From assembly GCA_019420545.1 (NCBI GenBank), contig JAHZGZ010000177.1:1-24899 (forward strand): a DNA stretch of 24,899 bases, given 5' to 3'. Position numbers and translations under genes: made by a program. The stretch is from Bacteroidales bacterium. GTDB taxonomy: Bacteria; Bacteroidota; Bacteroidia; Bacteroidales; Muribaculaceae. Below are positions 8,693 to 15,349 of the stretch, one piece after another. The notes beneath the pieces are model-generated. The model made no database searches, was not told where the DNA came from, and saw only the letters and a list, made by a program, of their open reading frames with translations. Within the stretch, counting starts at the first letter, position 1, and each line of letters opens with the position of its first letter.

Positions 8693-8719
8693 AACACGGT
8701 TGGAAACCGCGTCTCCTAC
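8693..8719 (-). repeat. REP-like hairpin, copy 3 (with compensatory stem change)
   Basis: Minus strand: GTAG, GAG, stem ACGCGGTT, loop TCC, stem AACCGTGT. Compared with copies 1, 2 and 5, an inner C-G pair is changed on both sides (CGCTT/AAGCG becomes CGGTT/AACCG), which preserves the stem. One further position is mismatched. It lies immediately upstream of the Rieske-like lipoprotein start. Confidence 0.75.
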
Positions 8720-8726
8720 TGTCCTC

Positions 8727-9278
8727 ATGCAACGATACGCACGATTTATTACACGGTACACCCGATCCATCACACGATATGCGCCAACGGCAGTTGCCGC
8801 CATCATCTGTCTCACCGTCGCCAACGGCTGCCACGACACGGTCGACAGCGAGCGCATACCCTTTGCGCCGGTGCGCCTCGAACTGGCTCCACAGGGAACA
8901 TGGGACATTTACGGTGTACATGGCTTCGGACAGGGACGCTACTTCGTGCGCACGGGCAACAGCGCGGATCAGCAACCTAAGAATTTTCCGTATACCGACC
9001 TGTCATACACGGGGTTCGGCAGCCTGCTCCTTGTGGCCGACCTCGACAATCTCCCCTTGGTATACGATCTCGCATGCCCGGTCGAGCGCAAACAGTCGGT
9101 ACGCGTGGTCTACAATCCCGACACACAGCTCGCCACATGCCCCGAATGCAAGTCGCAATACAACGTCTGCGAGCACTCCGGCTCCCCCGTCTCCGGCCCC
9201 GCCCATCAGCGCAAATGGGGCCTCAAGCGCTACACCGCCCGCCCCTCCTCCCTCGGCGGCTACATCCTCGCCAACTGA
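8727..9278 (+). CDS. Lipoprotein with degenerate Rieske-like domain
   Basis: With ATG at 8727 the protein has 183 residues. An in-frame ATG at 8682 is rejected because the extra 15 residues would be encoded by the REP-like repeat. The N-terminus is basic, then hydrophobic, ending at a lipobox-like VANGC (Cys35). The C-terminal part resembles the Rieske fold: ACPVERK, then CPECKSQYNVCEHSGSPVSG followed by PA. Canonical Rieske ligands are CxH and CxxH; here both His positions are replaced (CPV and CPEC), so a normal [2Fe-2S] Rieske cluster is unlikely. The remaining cysteines could bind another metal or form disulfides. Function is unknown. It is downstream of argH with a 115-nt gap. Confidence 0.65.
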   Translation: MQRYARFITRYTRSITRYAPTAVAAIICLTVANGCHDTVDSERIPFAPVRLELAPQGTWDIYGVHGFGQGRYFVRTGNSADQQPKNFPYTDLSYTGFGSLLLVADLDNLPLVYDLACPVERKQSVRVVYNPDTQLATCPECKSQYNVCEHSGSPVSGPAHQRKWGLKRYTARPSSLGGYILAN

Positions 9279-9427
9279 CCGCACTCCTCGCAATCAATCG
9301 AGAATCAATCAGCACAGAGACCACAGAGATCACAGAGGAAAATCTATTTTCTAAATACTGATTTATTTAAGTGGAATAGCTCAGGAATTAAACTCATTAC
9401 TTTATGTAAAATATAATTCTGATAGCT

Positions 9428-9459
9428 ATTGCAGTATATAATAATAATTCGTATTTTTG
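9428..9459 (+). promoter_or_regulatory. Promoter inside island D
   Basis: ATTG (9428-9431), 20 nt, TATTTTTG (9452-9459). The -7 element is a full match to TAnnTTTG and the -33 element has one mismatch. Transcription would begin near 9466, within the hairpin that follows. Confidence 0.55.
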
Positions 9460-9461
9460 CA

Positions 9462-9501
9462 ATTGACTCAATAAAACAAAGAGTTGTTTTATTGAATCAA
9501 T
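9462..9501 (+). promoter_or_regulatory. 18-bp inverted repeat at the predicted transcription start
   Basis: Arms 9462-9479 and 9484-9501 pair with a single mismatch around a 4-nt AGAG loop; the core right arm is TTGTTTTATTGAATCAA. It could be a repressor operator overlapping the start site or a 5' stem-loop of the transcript. Confidence 0.55.
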
Positions 9502-9517
9502 GATTATACATTACGAA

Positions 9518-9597
9518 AGGTGTTATTGAAATTTTATCTTCAAATCTCGAACTTGGCGGTTTGATTTGTAGCGAAGATAGGATTAGCAATAGCACCT
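9518..9597 (+). ncRNA. Candidate structured RNA / leader
   Basis: Three nested helices can be drawn by eye: 9518-9528 (AGGTGTTATTG) with 9587-9597 (CAATAGCACCT), 11 bp with one G-U pair; 9535-9541 (TATCTTC) with 9573-9579 (GAAGATA), 7 bp; and 9542-9546 (AAATC) with 9563-9567 (GATTT), stacked directly on the second helix with a 5-nt bulge. It lies downstream of a good promoter and upstream of a small ORF. It could be an independent RNA, a regulatory leader or DNA-level structure; I do not recognise a family. Confidence 0.45.
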
Positions 9598-9648
9598 ACA
9601 TCGGTAGCTTATATCAGTCTTAAATAGACGTTATATAGCTTTATCGGT

Positions 9649-10005
9649 GTGGGGCTATTGCCTTATCTGCTACAATGGTACGCCAAGACCAGAGATTTAG
9701 ATAGGGCAATATACATCCTCACACCTTTTTTATTTAACTTAAAATGTTTTATAGAGGATGAGGAACATAATCTAAACATGATTTCAGTTTTTAAATTTAT
9801 TTATGGCCTATTCAATAATCCAGGTATTTTTTTTGAGATCCTTGGAAACATTGCTTTAGTACTATGCTTGGCAATCGGAATTGCGGCTTCCGAGGATGGA
9901 AGACCGATGTGGATATTAGGTATAATTGCAGCGATGTTTATCCCTCAATTATTTTTTGCGGTTTCTGTTATAGTCAAGGCTGCTGAAAAATATCTCAATA
10001 ATTAG
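9649..10005 (+). CDS. Small hydrophobic membrane protein, unknown
   Basis: The open frame of 118 codons begins with GTG at 9649; a shorter start is ATG at 9778 (76 residues, beginning MISVFKFIYGLFNNPGIFFE). The C-terminal region has two likely membrane segments, about ILGNIALVLCLAIGIAA and WILGIIAAMFIPQLFFAVSV, joined by a short charged loop (SEDGRPM). The tail is KAAEKYLNN. Base composition is far more A/T-rich than the flanking housekeeping genes, suggesting foreign origin. It sits inside inverted CACAGAG-type arms, downstream of a promoter and structured RNA. No family is recognised; a toxin-like or cargo role would be speculation. Confidence 0.5.
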   Translation: MGLLPYLLQWYAKTRDLDRAIYILTPFLFNLKCFIEDEEHNLNMISVFKFIYGLFNNPGIFFEILGNIALVLCLAIGIAASEDGRPMWILGIIAAMFIPQLFFAVSVIVKAAEKYLNN

Positions 10006-10089
10006 AAATTGTATTATTTATATGAATCTCTGTGCTCTCCGTGATCTCTGTGCGGGAATAATCAAGGGCCAGCGGATTTATTGACATTA

Positions 10090-10422
10090 TTATATACAAT
10101 TATATACAGAAAGCGCGGGCTGATATCGGTGGATATCGGCCCGCGCTGTATTGGGGGGATGTCGGTAGACTTCCGAGTTACTTCTGCCGTAGCGGCTCAT
10201 GAACTTGTCGACGCGGCCTGCGGTGTCGACGAGCTTCTGCTTGCCGGTGAAGAAGGGGTGGGAGGAGCTGGTGATTTCCAGCTTGACCAGGGGATAGGTC
10301 ACGCCATCTACCTCGATGGTCTCCTTGGAGGCCACGGTCGAACGGGTGATAAAGATCTCGTCGTTAGACATATCTTTGAACACTACTTCGCGGTAGTTGG
10401 AAGGATGGATGTCTGCTTTCAT
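10090..10422 (-). CDS. rpmE2: 50S ribosomal protein L31 type B, with abnormal C-terminal extension
   Basis: Residues 1-80 match L31 type B closely: MKADIHPSNYREVVFKDMSN at the start, then SHPFFTGKQKLVDTAGRVDK, ending RYGR. The zinc cysteines of type A are absent, as expected for type B. The family normally ends within a few residues of this point, at about 80-90 residues. Here the frame runs on to residue 110 through the terminator hairpin at 10112-10147. One extra base after codon 80 would give a lysine and then TAA (the TAA is at 10178-10180), so a 1-nt deletion or sequencing error is likely. The gene has a perfect promoter at 10511-10542 and is transcribed alone between a repeat island and the carboxyltransferase gene. 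Confidence 0.9.
   Translation of the reverse strand: MKADIHPSNYREVVFKDMSNDEIFITRSTVASKETIEVDGVTYPLVKLEITSSSHPFFTGKQKLVDTAGRVDKFMSRYGRSNSEVYRHPPNTARADIHRYQPALSVYNCI
10112..10147 (-). terminator. Terminator of rpmE2
   Basis: A strong hairpin: AGCGCGGGC (10112-10120) with GCCCGCGCT (10139-10147), with an inner GATATC/GATATC helix. On the minus strand it is followed by TTTCTGTATATAATT, a modest U-rich tail. It lies inside the extended rpmE2 frame, which supports the idea that the true stop was upstream. Confidence 0.7.
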
Positions 10423-10510
10423 CGTGTTGTCTGTTTTGTTGTGTACATTATTAGTTACGCCGTCAAGCGCCGGGGCCGTCTCAATTGTGCCCCGATTCGT
10501 AATGGCGCGG

Positions 10511-10542
10511 CAAAGTTACGGATTAATATCCGGTCTGCCAAA
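10511..10542 (-). promoter_or_regulatory. Promoter of rpmE2
   Basis: Minus strand: TTTG (10539-10542), 20 nt, TAACTTTG (10511-10518), a perfect consensus. It leaves a leader of roughly 80 nt before the ATG at 10422. Confidence 0.8.
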
Positions 10543-10563
10543 CTTTTTCGCCCTAAAATCCGA

Positions 10564-12453
10564 TTATTCAAATTCCACGAGCGGCTGATCGGTCGATACG
10601 ACCTGATCGGGGGCAACGAGTATGCGCTTTACGGTGCCGTCGATTTCTGAAGAAAGATCGTTTTCCATCTTCATCGCCTCGTAAACGAGCATAGTCTGGC
10701 CGAACTTCACCTTGTCGCCGGGCTTAACCTTGATCTCGACGATGCGTCCGCCCATGGGTGCATTGAGCGTCGGGCCGGTGACGGGTTCTACGGGAGCAGC
10801 AGCCTTCTCCTCGGCCTTGGGGGCAGGAGCGGCAGCGGCCTGAGTCTTTTCCCACTCCTCGGCGCGGCGCTTGCGGAGGAAGCCGTTTGCCACAGTAGGA
10901 AGCAGTTCGAGCAGCAGGTACTCCTCCTGATTGGAGGCGAGCTTTGCGCCGCCCATATCCTCAAGCACGGGATTCTCGGGCTTCTTGTACTTGGTCACGT
11001 CGTAAGGTGTTTCGACGGGAGTTCCCGCGATCTTCTCGCGGAAAGCAGGGTCGACGGCTACGGGAGTGTGGCCGTATTCGCCTTTCACGAGCGATATAAA
11101 CTGGTTGGAGGGGTTGCTGTAGTCGGGGTTTCCCTTCTTGCGGTCGAGGGCCACGCTGACAGCCTGGCTGCCTACAATCTGGCTGGTCGGGGTAACGAGG
11201 GGCACGAGGCCGGCGTCGCGGCGCACCTTTGGGATCAGGCGCATGGCGTCGTCGAGCAGATCGCTTGCGCCGAGGGCCTTGAGCTGGGCCACCATGTTGG
11301 AGTACATGCCGCCGGGCACCTCAGCGTCCTTGACGAGGAGGTTGGGCTTGGGGAAGCCGAAGTAGTCCTCGATGGCGTGGCATGCGTCGAGCAGAGCGGC
11401 CTCGTCGTTGGCCTTGGCAGCCTCGATGGCGCGGTCGAAGAGGGCGTCGATCTCGGCGGGGAGCTTGTCGGTCAGCGGGTCGAATGCCTTAGGGAAATGG
11501 TCTTTGTTGAGGTCGAACGGAGCGAGCTGCTTGCGCACGTCGTAGAGCTCGTTGCGGATCTTGCCCACAGCCTCCATGTTAGCCTCAAGCTCGATGCCGA
11601 GCTTCTGGCAGAAGATATAGATAAGCTCGATGGCGGGAGCAGCCGAGCCTTCGCCGAACCACCAGATGTTGGTGTCGAGGATGTCGACTCCGTTGATGAT
11701 AGCCACGAGCGACGAAGCCAGGCCGTAGCCGGGGGTACAGTGGGTGTGGAAGTCGACGGGCACGCTGACGGCAGCCTTCAGCTTGGGCATCAGCGAGGCG
11801 ATGCGCGCGGGGTTCACGAGGCCGGCCATGTCCTTGAGGGTTATGATCTTGGCGCCGTAAGCCTCCATAGCCTTGGCTTTCGACACGAAGTAGTCGTCGG
11901 TAAATATCTTTTCGGGAGCGGCGGGTGCCTCGGCTTTCTTGCCGAAGAGGCGGGCGAAGAATCCGGGCTTCTCGGCGGGAGCTGCGGGCTCTTCCTTGGG
12001 ATCGACGGTATAACATACGGCACCGTCGGCGATGCCGCCAAGCTCGTTGATCATGCGTATCGACTCCTTCACGTTGTCGAGGTCGTTGAGGGCGTCGAAG
12101 ATACGCATTACGTTGAGGCCGTTCTTGATGGCCTCCTTATAGAAGCCTTCGAGCACGCTGTCGGGATAGGGCACGTAGCCGAAGAGGTTGCGTCCGCGCG
12201 AGAGTGCCGACAGGAGCGAATGGCCCTTCATGGCCTTAGAGCAGATACGGAGACGCTCCCAGGGCGATTCGTCGAGGTAGCGCATCACGGAATCGGGAAC
12301 GGCACCGCCCCATACTTCCATGATGTAGAAATTGGCGCCCTCGTAAAGGGGGAGCAGACGGTCGATACACGACTGGGGCATGCGGGTCGCGAAGAGCGAC
12401 TGCTGGCCGTCGCGCAGCGTGAGATCTCTGATTTTAAGCTTGCGATTTGCCAT
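10564..12453 (-). CDS. Biotin-dependent carboxyltransferase: oxaloacetate decarboxylase alpha / pyruvate carboxylase subunit B
   Basis: A 629-residue protein with a DRE-TIM carboxyltransferase barrel (LRDGQQS at 13-19, metal-binding DFHTHC at 234-239, candidate carboxylated Lys207 in LKDMAG), a PYC/OADA conserved middle domain (about 310-500), an Ala/Pro/Glu-rich flexible linker (about 530-560) and a C-terminal biotinyl domain with EAMKMEN, biotin lysine near 595. In this family the barrel exchanges CO2 between oxaloacetate/pyruvate and biotin. It may serve a sodium-pumping oxaloacetate decarboxylase or a two-subunit pyruvate carboxylase; partner genes are not in the window. An Ala/Pro/Lys-rich insert of about 30 residues (151-183) lies in the barrel just after GAVCYTV. 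A -7-like TAATTTTG lies at 12579-12586 upstream. Confidence 0.88.
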   Translation of the reverse strand: MANRKLKIRDLTLRDGQQSLFATRMPQSCIDRLLPLYEGANFYIMEVWGGAVPDSVMRYLDESPWERLRICSKAMKGHSLLSALSRGRNLFGYVPYPDSVLEGFYKEAIKNGLNVMRIFDALNDLDNVKESIRMINELGGIADGAVCYTVDPKEEPAAPAEKPGFFARLFGKKAEAPAAPEKIFTDDYFVSKAKAMEAYGAKIITLKDMAGLVNPARIASLMPKLKAAVSVPVDFHTHCTPGYGLASSLVAIINGVDILDTNIWWFGEGSAAPAIELIYIFCQKLGIELEANMEAVGKIRNELYDVRKQLAPFDLNKDHFPKAFDPLTDKLPAEIDALFDRAIEAAKANDEAALLDACHAIEDYFGFPKPNLLVKDAEVPGGMYSNMVAQLKALGASDLLDDAMRLIPKVRRDAGLVPLVTPTSQIVGSQAVSVALDRKKGNPDYSNPSNQFISLVKGEYGHTPVAVDPAFREKIAGTPVETPYDVTKYKKPENPVLEDMGGAKLASNQEEYLLLELLPTVANGFLRKRRAEEWEKTQAAAAPAPKAEEKAAAPVEPVTGPTLNAPMGGRIVEIKVKPGDKVKFGQTMLVYEAMKMENDLSSEIDGTVKRILVAPDQVVSTDQPLVEFE

Positions 12454-12578
12454 ATTTTTAGGGTTTTATGAGTGAATCAGTAACTTTTGCGTAGAAGATC
12501 CCTATAAAATATCGCGAATGCGGTATACACGGAAACATCTGATTGACAACGAATTACAATTCACATCAGTTTAGACTG

Positions 12579-12586
12579 CAAAATTA
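12579..12586 (-). promoter_or_regulatory. Possible -7 element upstream of the carboxyltransferase gene
   Basis: Minus strand TAATTTTG matches TAnnTTTG. No TTTG was found at the expected 20-nt distance, so support is partial. The remaining 12454-12832 gap holds REP-like copy 4 and a terminator. Confidence 0.4.
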
Positions 12587-12686
12587 CTAAATTTTTAACG
12601 ATATTTCCGACCTTTATTCTAAAAATCGCACTCGTGGTTTTTATTAGAGAATCTTGGTTTATAAAAATCACGCAGTCACCACGAAT

Positions 12687-12713
12687 ATAGGAGATGCGCT
12701 TTCCAAGCGCATT
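12687..12713 (+). repeat. REP-like hairpin, copy 4 (with compensatory stem change)
   Basis: ATAG foot, GAG, stem ATGCGCTT (12694-12701), loop TCC, stem AAGCGCAT (12705-12712). Relative to copies 1, 2 and 5 the second stem pair C-G has become T-A on both sides, keeping a perfect 8-bp stem. The foot has one change (ATAG for GTAG). Confidence 0.75.
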
Positions 12714-12750
12714 AAATTAAGAACATTGGAATGTGATATTATAATGAATT

Positions 12751-12784
12751 GGGGCGCGGGCATCTCTGTCGATGGCCGCGCCCC
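12751..12784 (-). terminator. Terminator of the T9SS-like secreted protein gene
   Basis: GGGGCGCGG (12751-12759) pairs with CCGCGCCCC (12776-12784), with an inner CATC/GATG helix. It is located 49 nt beyond the stop codon of the gene ending at 12833. The T-tract is weak. Confidence 0.6.
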
Positions 12785-12832
12785 ATTCTTTGGTTGCGAG
12801 TATTATATAAACCTATTGGTGTAGATATTGTA

Positions 12833-14347
12833 TTACTTTACCAGTACCTTCTTGCCGCCAACGATATAGAGCCCCTTGGGCAGACCTTCGGTTGCCACAG
12901 CAGCCTCAACACCGCCGCGCACCTTGATACCGGTCAGGCTATATACGTCGACAACACCCTCGGCGTCAACGCCAACACCCTCGATTGCGGTAGTGCCATC
13001 GTCGGCTACGGCATACAGATGAGCGCCATTAGCCTTGGCTACAAATCCCTCATTGAGAACATTAAACTTCGATGCATCATTGCAGGAATCAACAATCTTG
13101 GTATTAACTTCAGAATTTAATTCGGGAGTGGTGCCTGCTTCTGTGTTAAGAAGTATACTGATTGGCTTTGTATTGGTAAGTTCTCCACTCTTACGAACAA
13201 ACTGACGAACACCGTTGCTATTGGGATCCAGCTTAATTGTCAAGTCATTGTCACCTTCAAGATAGCACTGATCGCGACGAACCACTAAATGTCCTTTACC
13301 ATCATCAAGGGCACAAGACTCATCGAATTTTACATTATTCATATGTACTTCTCCACGAACTGTATGAGCAAGTACTACGCCATTACCATTAACTGTATTC
13401 TTACAATTCTTAAATGTCACATTATTAAGGTATACAGCACTCTGAGATTCCAGAACATGTCCACGAGTTACAGCAGTACCATCAATCGTAAGATTCTCAA
13501 CAGTCATTTTACAGCCTGTCTGGTTAAACAGGAAAGGAATGGTATTGGCTTTATCATTACAGAAAACAACTTCATTTCCGGTTTTACCCTTGAATGTAAC
13601 TGTAAAATTTGAGGCACTCCCGATACGATTGTCAAGAGTAACATCCTCATTGAATATGATCACATACTCGCCCGGATTATCTTTGATTGCATTCCAGGCC
13701 TCAACCGGAGTATTGTATGTTTCGTCGGTAGTCTCATTGTAGACAGCAAGCTGCTGTGTAATAGCCTCATCCTTGTCGGTATCGCCATCATCGGCAACAT
13801 TCTTGTCAGCATCAAGAGCTTCAAGAGAAGGATAAGTCTTGATCCAGTCAACAGTATAAGCATGCGGTTCCTCAGTATTATCGGAAACTTTGAAATTGAT
13901 TTTATCAACATCAATATTTCCTTCCGTAGCAGTATACGTGTCATCTTTTGTCAAGTCGCAGTAATATATAGTATTGCCACCTTTTGTTGTAACACTTCCA
14001 GTCGGTTGATTATTCCATTTAGTATTATACCACCCAGTAGTTTTATTATGTATTTCAGTTGTGAGTTTGCCTTGAGGACGAGTACCGATAAACTTGATTG
14101 CAAGAATTTTATTCTCAGCGGCATTCAGAGTAGCAGCGCCATTAAACTGAAGGTCTGCACGGTACTTACCATCGGATTGCTGCGACATAACAACAGAAAG
14201 GTGACCGTTTTCTACTACTTGGGATGCGGGATTATGGCCTACTGCCCAACCTTGATTGTCGGTGCTGTTGAAAGTTACGTCGACTCCGGCAGTGGCTACG
14301 GAAGCGCCAAGGAGTGCGGAACAGATGAGAGTGTAAAACTTCTTCAT
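12833..14347 (-). CDS. Secreted protein with T9SS-type (Por) C-terminal sorting tail
   Basis: A 504-residue protein with a clear signal peptide (MKKFYTLICSALLGASVATA). Residues about 22-170 resemble a carbohydrate-binding beta-sandwich (AVGHNPASQVVENGHLSVVM). An acidic Asp-rich linker follows (about 175-195), then a repetitive, probable right-handed beta-helix region (about 200-410; NFTVTFKG, MTVENLTIDG, VYLNNVTFKN). The last 40 residues, with VDVYSLTGIKVRGGV, then GLPKGLYIVGGKKVLVK, match Bacteroidales type A sorting-domain-like tails. The architecture suggests a surface or secreted adhesin or polysaccharide-active protein; no catalytic motif is recognised. Its DNA is noticeably more A/T-rich than the neighbouring metabolic genes, which is common for surface proteins or acquired genes. 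Element F lies upstream. Confidence 0.75.
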   Translation of the reverse strand: MKKFYTLICSALLGASVATAGVDVTFNSTDNQGWAVGHNPASQVVENGHLSVVMSQQSDGKYRADLQFNGAATLNAAENKILAIKFIGTRPQGKLTTEIHNKTTGWYNTKWNNQPTGSVTTKGGNTIYYCDLTKDDTYTATEGNIDVDKINFKVSDNTEEPHAYTVDWIKTYPSLEALDADKNVADDGDTDKDEAITQQLAVYNETTDETYNTPVEAWNAIKDNPGEYVIIFNEDVTLDNRIGSASNFTVTFKGKTGNEVVFCNDKANTIPFLFNQTGCKMTVENLTIDGTAVTRGHVLESQSAVYLNNVTFKNCKNTVNGNGVVLAHTVRGEVHMNNVKFDESCALDDGKGHLVVRRDQCYLEGDNDLTIKLDPNSNGVRQFVRKSGELTNTKPISILLNTEAGTTPELNSEVNTKIVDSCNDASKFNVLNEGFVAKANGAHLYAVADDGTTAIEGVGVDAEGVVDVYSLTGIKVRGGVEAAVATEGLPKGLYIVGGKKVLVK

Positions 14348-14650
14348 AAGGTTATTGATTGAGTGATTGATTTTGATTGTTGCGTAATAGGGATTGGTTG
14401 TTGTTTGGTAAGTTGGATTCCATGGTTACAGACTCGTCTGCCTAAAATAAACTACATTTAATAATTCGCGGAACGAGGGGCGGATTCGTAATGCCGACGG
14501 AGTTATTTCAGGAGAAAAAGGATTGATTTCGGGAGAAATAAGGTTAAATTTAGTTAAACACACGATGTCGGCGATATTGCGAATATGAGTCCGCAGAGCA
14601 ACCGCGATACCAATAAGGCCACACGAAAAGCACAGAGTTTTCAGAAAACC

Positions 14651-14919
14651 GCACGGAGACCACAGAGGCCACAGAGAATCTGACTGGGAGGGCGGCGCTT
14701 TAGGCCGCCACGAGCCGGGTAAAAGATGTGCCTTTCAGGAGCATTAGAAAACGCGCTTGGAAAGCGCGTCTCCTACAGACGTGGCGACAGGGCATGTTGC
14801 AGGGATATGTAAAGCGTGGCGCGGTGGCGGCCAAAGCATAGCGGGCTAAAGCGCCGCCCTCCCAGTCAGGTTTGACATATGGACATTCTCTAATCTCTGT
14901 GGCCTCTGTGATCTCTGTG
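14651..14919. mobile_element. Palindromic composite element F
   Basis: The left arm has CACGGAG at 14652 and CACAGAG at 14661 and 14670. The right arm has CTCTGTG at 14895, 14904 and 14913: three 9-nt units on each side, inverted. Outside these, TCAGAAAA (14641-14648) and TTTTTTCTGA (14921-14930) extend the symmetry, with further single copies at 14631 and 14934. Inside is a perfect 24-nt inverted repeat, 14680-14703 against 14846-14869, containing CTGACTGGGAGGGCGG. A REP-like hairpin sits in the middle (14750-14776). The rest of the gap between the secreted protein and the spanin-like gene shows no ORF I can support. Confidence 0.75.
14750..14776 (-). repeat. REP-like hairpin, copy 5
   Basis: Minus strand: GTAG, GAG, stem ACGCGCTT, loop TCC, stem AAGCGCGT; identical to copies 1 and 2. 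It lies at the centre of element F. Confidence 0.8.
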
Positions 14920-14954
14920 CTTTTTTCTGAAATCTCTGTGGCCTCCCGTGTGGG

Positions 14955-15344
14955 CTAACGGCGGCGGAGTAGCCAGAAGAAGAGTGCGGCGAGGGCAGCG
15001 GCGCCGAAGGCGATGCGGCGCCAGAGGGTAGCGGAGCGCGAGGCGCGCGAATCGGCCGCGATGACCTCGACAGGCACCGTGACAGTGTCGGTACGGCACA
15101 CGGTGAGCGTGTCGCGCCGACAGGCCGTGCGGTAGACGGTGCGCACGCGGGTATGGTAGACTGTATCGCCGCGCGGCTCCGTGACCACACTGTCGAGCAC
15201 GATCAGAGTGTCGGCACGCTCGGTGGCCGCCCGGGTATCGGTAGTGGAAGTGGTGGTCGTGGGCACATAGAGGGTGCGGGTGCATCCTGCCCCTGCCGCG
15301 AGCATACATGCGGCTACGGCTATCGTGGGATAAAACGGTTTCAT
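14955..15344 (-). CDS. Phage-type lipoprotein with C-terminal membrane anchor (candidate unimolecular spanin)
   Basis: ATG at 15344 gives 129 residues; a TTG at 15353 would add three residues and overlap the portal stop. The N-terminus MKPFYPTIAVAACMLAAGAG then Cys21 is a lipoprotein signal. The middle is a hydrophilic Thr/Asp/Arg-rich, probably extended segment (DTLIVLDSVVTEPRGDTVYH and TDTVTVPVEV). The C-terminus has one membrane segment, IAFGAAALAALFFWLL, capped by RRR. A lipid anchor at one end and an inner-membrane segment at the other is the layout of unimolecular spanins, which bridge and fuse the two membranes at phage lysis. It follows the portal gene by 5 nt. A generic membrane lipoprotein of prophage origin is the alternative. 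Confidence 0.55.
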   Translation of the reverse strand: MKPFYPTIAVAACMLAAGAGCTRTLYVPTTTTSTTDTRAATERADTLIVLDSVVTEPRGDTVYHTRVRTVYRTACRRDTLTVCRTDTVTVPVEVIAADSRASRSATLWRRIAFGAAALAALFFWLLRRR

Positions 15345-15349
15345 AAACT

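Larger units (their letters stand above)
9311..10055. mobile_element. AT-rich island D bracketed by inverted 9-nt iterated repeats
   Basis: The left end has CACAGAG starting at 9313, 9322 and 9331 (period 9). The right end has CTCTGTG at 10028, CTCCGTG at 10037 and CTCTGTG at 10046 (period 9), inverted. Between them the DNA is visibly richer in A/T than flanking genes and holds a promoter, an 18-bp hairpin, a structured RNA candidate and a small membrane-protein ORF. The terminal arms are of the same type as in elements A, F and G, so this looks like the same kind of element carrying cargo. Confidence 0.65.

Noticed and set aside
8682..8726. Longer start for the Rieske-like lipoprotein
   Set aside because: The added codons fall within REP-like copy 3, and the lipoprotein signal fits better from 8727.
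9518..9597. tRNA or known riboswitch
   Set aside because: The nested helices do not form a cloverleaf and no known riboswitch core was recognised, so it is kept only as an unclassified structured RNA candidate.
9290..10075. Target-site duplication around island D
   Set aside because: Only a short ATCAA-like match is visible on both sides, too short to be convincing.
11068..12471. Long antisense open frame opposite the carboxyltransferase gene
   Set aside because: Shadow of a GC-rich coding region; His/Val/Glu-rich composition with no recognisable domain. The minus-strand protein has clear catalytic and biotin motifs. Similar shadows at 4715-6181, 15359-16684 and 20037-21395 were rejected for the same reason.
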